Both the position numbers and the translations under genes were made by a program. The notes beneath the pieces are model-generated. The model saw only the letters and a list, made by a program, of their open reading frames with translations. It did not search any database and was not told the origin of the DNA. A DNA stretch of 24,605 nucleotides from Smittium mucronatum. Lineage: Eukaryota; Kickxellomycota; Harpellomycetes; Harpellales; Legeriomycetaceae. How positions within the stretch are numbered: position 1 is the first letter of the stretch; each line of letters begins with the position of its first letter. The stretch is from NCBI GenBank assembly GCA_001953115.1, contig LSSL01003585.1, forward strand, positions 1-24,605, read 5' to 3'. Shown piece after piece: positions 21,301 to 24,605 of the stretch.

Positions 21301-22510
21301 TTATTTTTATTATCTATAGTATAAATTAATTGGTATAATATAAGTTATTAAATTATTTTATAATTTTTTATCCTTTTTAAAATCAATACCTATGCAAATT
21401 AATATTTTTTTAAATTAATTCTCAAAGAAAATAACTTCTTTGTACATTGATTTCTTTGAAAACTAATCTTTAGTTTAATTTTTTTCGTTTTCAATTTTGT
21501 AAATAATCGAAATTGATTCAATAAGCCATTAATTATGATTTTAGTTGTGGGATTTTAGTTATCGACTTATTATAACTTCCGCATATATACACTTAATATA
21601 ATTCGGAATATTGGAGATAATATATCGCGATTAATAAGCTCTTTAATTATTTAAACCCATTTATAAATGTTTCATAAATCATTATTTTATTTAATAAAGA
21701 TAATTTTGGACTCTTCTTTCAGCCATTAGCGCAGCTTCAACCAGATAAAAAATCCAGATATACTTTAGAATAGACTAGGGAAATTTTCAACTTGGATCTC
21801 TTCAAAAAAAAATTTAGCATATAAGTAGAAGTTTATTATGAGGCTGAAAAATATGTTCGCAGCTCATATAGGTGATCAGCGAGTTTGGAGACATATTTTC
21901 ATACATTAAAAACAAACTTAGTGTATATACACATGCATCAGAAAACATTGAGAAATTTATCTGAAATAAATATAGCACTCAGATTGTTAAAAATGCGATT
22001 AGTAGAACTAGCTAATTTAATTTTCTATAGTCGATGTAGGGCATATAGAGCTTTTTTTATTTAATTTTTTTATTTATAAACTTCGTACAAGCTGGTCGAT
22101 TAAGTAAGGCACTATTCAATATTTCGGATTAAAACATTTTACTTAGCCTGATATTCACTTTTTAGATTTACCAATATTTGCCAAATTTATAGCTATTAAT
22201 TAGTATGATAGCATATATAAAGATAAAATTATCAATCGTTTACTATAATTAACTGTATTCTTGATATAATCAGTTTCATGGGCTGGAATTGAAATTATAG
22301 CGTCAATGCAATACATAAATTCACCATATTTATACATTTAAATGATACTTTATTAATTAATAAATTTTAATTTAGATAATTTAATTTTTTCTAATTCTCC
22401 AAATTCAGGATTTCTATAGTTATTAGTTGATTAGACGTGTTTTGATAATGGGTATTTGAACAAGATATGCCTATTATATCATTGCATCTAATATTATATT
22501 AGAGCTATGC
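18346..22510. other. Long AT-rich stretch, no gene seen
   Basis: About 4.2 kb with stop-dense frames. Simple sequence includes TTG/ATTG-rich DNA at 20931-20972 and TTTTA repeats at 21278-21312. A plus-strand frame at 18598-18786 is F/L/I-rich and has no family features. No RNA gene or further copy of the retroposon or the DNA transposon was found here. The LINE reverse transcriptase does not continue into this stretch. Confidence 0.5.
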
Positions 22511-22709
22511 TTTTTTTTTTTTATCACGTAATTTTATTGTAAGATAACGTCATTAAAAACTATACTAAAAAAATATGAAAAAAAGAAAAAGACGTATAGA
22601 AAAGACTATTATCCTAACTACAATAAGCTATTCTGCTGGACTACCGGCTGCGTACCTACGGGAAAAGGGTTCAATCTACATACCGAAAGACCCCCCCTCG
22701 CATTGATTT
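22511..22709 (-). repeat. 3' tail of the LINE, shared with retroposon copies B and C
   Basis: About 200 bases starting at AAATCAATG and a seven-G run with GTCTTTCGG. It continues through CCGTAGGTACGCAGCCGG and TTCATATTTTTTTAG to ATAACGTGATA-like sequence and poly(A). It aligns base by base with 12881-13076 and, on the minus strand, 6222-6404. Very high conservation of the last 100 bases compared with the rest suggests that this is the part recognised during reverse transcription. Confidence 0.8.
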
Positions 22710-23987
22710 GAACTTTGCGAAGTAATCTTGGTGATGGATATCAGTGATTCCCACATAGTAATTTTGCGAATATTTCCTGTGTTATAATTGGCTAATCCGC
22801 CGAAATGATTATTCCAAATTCCAAGCTTTTTATTTTTTTCTGTTACGACATTTTTATTGTTATCGTAAACTGGACCGTATGAAATACTTCTGAGGGCGTT
22901 CCCAGTGTACGATTTGATGGTTCTCGAGTAATTTTTGGAGTCATTTGTAATTATTTGATCATATAATAGTTTCATTTTTTATCTTAATGAAATTTACGAT
23001 CAGCTTTAATTTCATTAATTGAATTAGGTTTGGCAATTACGTAATCGATTTTTTAGATTTTGCCAATCCAATTATCTCAAAATTTATTCCTGCGATTTTT
23101 GATGGAAGAAATCGTTTTTTTTTGACAGAGGTTTTGACCAGACCTCGGTATCAGCTGTAGTGGCTTGAAGCCGCTTTGATTCTGTCAATACAGTATCAAT
23201 AAGACCTTCATAAAGCTGATTTAGATCCATATCAGCATCAATTAATGGGCTAAATCTGTTACTATTGATTAATTGGTCGGCGGCCAATAGAATCCGATTT
23301 GCGTTAGTTTTTATTTTTTTGGTTGGAATTTCGAGTGATTCGAAATTCCACTCGGCAGTAATCGGGATATGTTCAAAAATGTCGAGATTTTTTTTGGCGG
23401 TGCACAGGTTTTCCCTGTCTCGTAGCCTGGTGTAGATATCTGGTTCATCATGAGAAAAATTTCGCCATTATTATATCTAGAGCTTGAAGAATTTGTTATT
23501 CGAGCTTGATTGTGGTTCAACCCAAGCCTGGTAATGTACCGGCTTGCATTTGAGGAGCCCATATTGAAGCACCCGAGTATAATTTTTTTTTGAATTTCGA
23601 TTTTAATTTTTTTATATGGATAAAGATCTCATCTTTTGATCGAACACGTCTGATTCCTGCGCTAGGTATGTGTAAATTTGTGATTATAGTGTCAAATGCT
23701 TTTCAATTTAGGTATTTTCCATGAATAATGCCAGATATACATGTTTGGGAAGATTTAAATCCGCTTATTTGTAGTCCAGATTCATTACTGACAGTCAATA
23801 GAAGCCCAGTGCCTCCTTTTGCAACGTCAGTTTTAGCCTCAATACAAGTGTATCCAGATAATTTGTATTTGTATGTTTTTTTATTTAAAAAATTTCCCTA
23901 GAGCTCCAGAATATCTGGCTGAGCTATGTTGAGGTAGTGCTAAAGCTCTCCTTATGAAATTTTTATGCCTCTGGAGTTCACTTTCAT
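22710..23987 (-). pseudogene. LINE ORF2 N-terminal part: endonuclease domain and linker, broken
   Basis: The start is taken at ATG 23985-23987, giving MKVNSRGIK, a normal LINE endonuclease opening with its metal-site Asn. Next come QPDILEL (followed by TAG where Gln of the Q-E-T motif is expected), KLSGYTC, GGTGLLLTVSNESG, TIITNLHIPSAGIRR, then GCFNMGSSNA (23574 downward), RLGLNHNQARI and FEHIPITAEWNF. The usual GDFN Asp is Cys and the final SDH is FEH, so catalytic residues are lost. The linker shows ANRILLAADQLIN, EVWSKPLSKK and SISYGPVYDNNK, then WNNHFGGLANYNTGNIRK. Several frameshifts and stops interrupt it. It ends before any reverse transcriptase motif. Confidence 0.75.
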
Positions 23988-24069
23988 AATTTTGAGCTTA
24001 TTATTAAGCCCATAATTTTGGGCATTGAATTTGGGCTTTATTTAATTATTTTCATTATCCGATAAATAA

Positions 24070-24605
24070 TTATTCGTCAAATTTCCATTTTAATGATTTG
24101 TGCCACGGCAATTCGCGGATTTTAATACTTTACTTTTTTCTCATCGAATTTTAGCATCTAGAGATTTTTCGATTTTTTTTATTTCATCTGGGCGCAGATT
24201 TATTTTTTTGTGGTCGCACGACCAAATCTCGTGACGCCATTGGCCGTTGCGCTGTTTTAGTTTTTTTACTGTAAATTTACCTTCCTTCAAGGAAGAATTA
24301 TTGATAATATGGTTCATTACTGTCTGGTTTTTGAGTTCTTGTACGTTGAGTACGAGTAGTTTGTCTACTCTTTTTCTTAAAATTCTTCTGGTCGTAATAT
24401 CATTAAATGGTAACGATGTATTTAAATCGTAATATAGATGTGGTTTCGGCCCAATCATACAATTGGTTTTATGCGATCATAATGATCGTCCACATCGAGG
24501 TCAGATGAATACAGCATTTCGGTATATCTATTATCTTTCCTATTTAAATCGGATTCATTCTTTATAGATGGGCTCGAATTTCCTTCAACTGCAGCCAGTG
24601 TGTTA
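24070..24605 (-). pseudogene. LINE ORF1 C-terminal part, broken
   Basis: The 5' end lies outside the window. From 24605 an open frame reads through SSDLDVDDHYDRIKPIV to a TGA at 24455-24457. A second frame (24458-24141) continues with IGPKPHLYYDLNTSLPFND, KLLVLNVQELKNQTV and LRPDEIKKIEKSLDAKIR. A third ends in KIRELPWHKSLKWKFDE with TAA at 24070-24072. These look like one protein split by two frameshifts, rich in Lys, Asp and Asn. No zinc knuckle is visible in this part. Assignment as ORF1 rests on its position just before an endonuclease-led ORF2; the protein family itself is not recognised. Confidence 0.55.

Larger units (their letters stand above)
22511..24605 (-). mobile_element. LINE-like non-LTR retrotransposon, internally deleted, runs off the window
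   Basis: Minus-strand element whose 5' part lies beyond base 24605. In its own direction it contains the end of an ORF1, an 82-base spacer, the ORF2 start with an endonuclease domain, a linker ending in NTGNIRKITMW, then directly a 3' tail with AATAAA (complement at 22533-22538) and twelve A (22511-22522 as T). The reverse transcriptase that should follow the linker is absent, so coding sequence jumps to the tail near 22707. Stops and frameshifts are frequent. The order endonuclease, linker, tail, poly(A) fits a LINE rather than an LTR element. Confidence 0.75.

Noticed and set aside
24455..24458. ATGA overlap of a stop and a start codon, like coupled ORF1/ORF2 translation in some LINEs
   Set aside because: The frame starting there does not look like an endonuclease, and the following protein ends much further on at 24070. 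The real ORF2 start is better placed at 23987. Two frameshifts within one worn ORF1 explain the overlap.

Overview
The window is very AT-rich eukaryotic DNA (roughly three quarters A+T by eye) with one recognisable host gene and several decayed transposable elements. The host gene is a spliced, minus-strand membrane transporter of the fungal Dal5-type anion:cation symporter group. It has two short GT-AG introns (75 and 130 bases) and is clearly less AT-rich than its surroundings. This points to a fungus with an AT-rich genome. I cannot name the lineage from this window alone.

Layout: 1-156 is a near-perfect tandem array of TAATAC. On the opposite strand this reads TTAGTA, two bases from the common telomere unit TTAGGG, so the array may be a chromosome or contig end. 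From about 1.3 to 3.1 kb lie a small foldback repeat, an old 3'-shortened copy of a retroposon (copy A, 1799-2175) and an element of about 870 bases with long terminal inverted repeats (2219-3085). Copies B (6205-6834, minus) and C (12449-13076, plus) of the same retroposon flank the transporter gene (9796-11468) in opposite orientations. A decayed Tigger/pogo-type DNA transposon, with TA at both flanks, occupies 14221-17429 and carries a broken DDE transposase. The right end (22511-24605, minus) is a decayed LINE-like retrotransposon. It keeps the end of an ORF1, an apurinic-endonuclease-like start of ORF2, and a 3' tail with AATAAA and poly(A), but no reverse transcriptase. The rest is AT-rich sequence in which I see no genes.

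The most interesting relation is between the short retroposon and the LINE. Copies B and C end in the same tail of about 200 bases as the LINE, including AATAAA and an A run in C and the LINE. Their 5' parts are unrelated to the visible LINE but similar to each other and share one 5' end. This is what a SINE with a LINE-derived tail looks like: the LINE's reverse transcriptase would recognise the shared tail. The head of copy C has a box A match, a CCCCTAA/TTAGGGG pairing and a UUCG-capped hairpin, so a structured RNA is plausible.

The transporter reads through all three exons apart from one extra base in a run of eight T. The transposase has a similar one-base excess in a run of eight A. These may be real mutations or homopolymer errors in the assembly.
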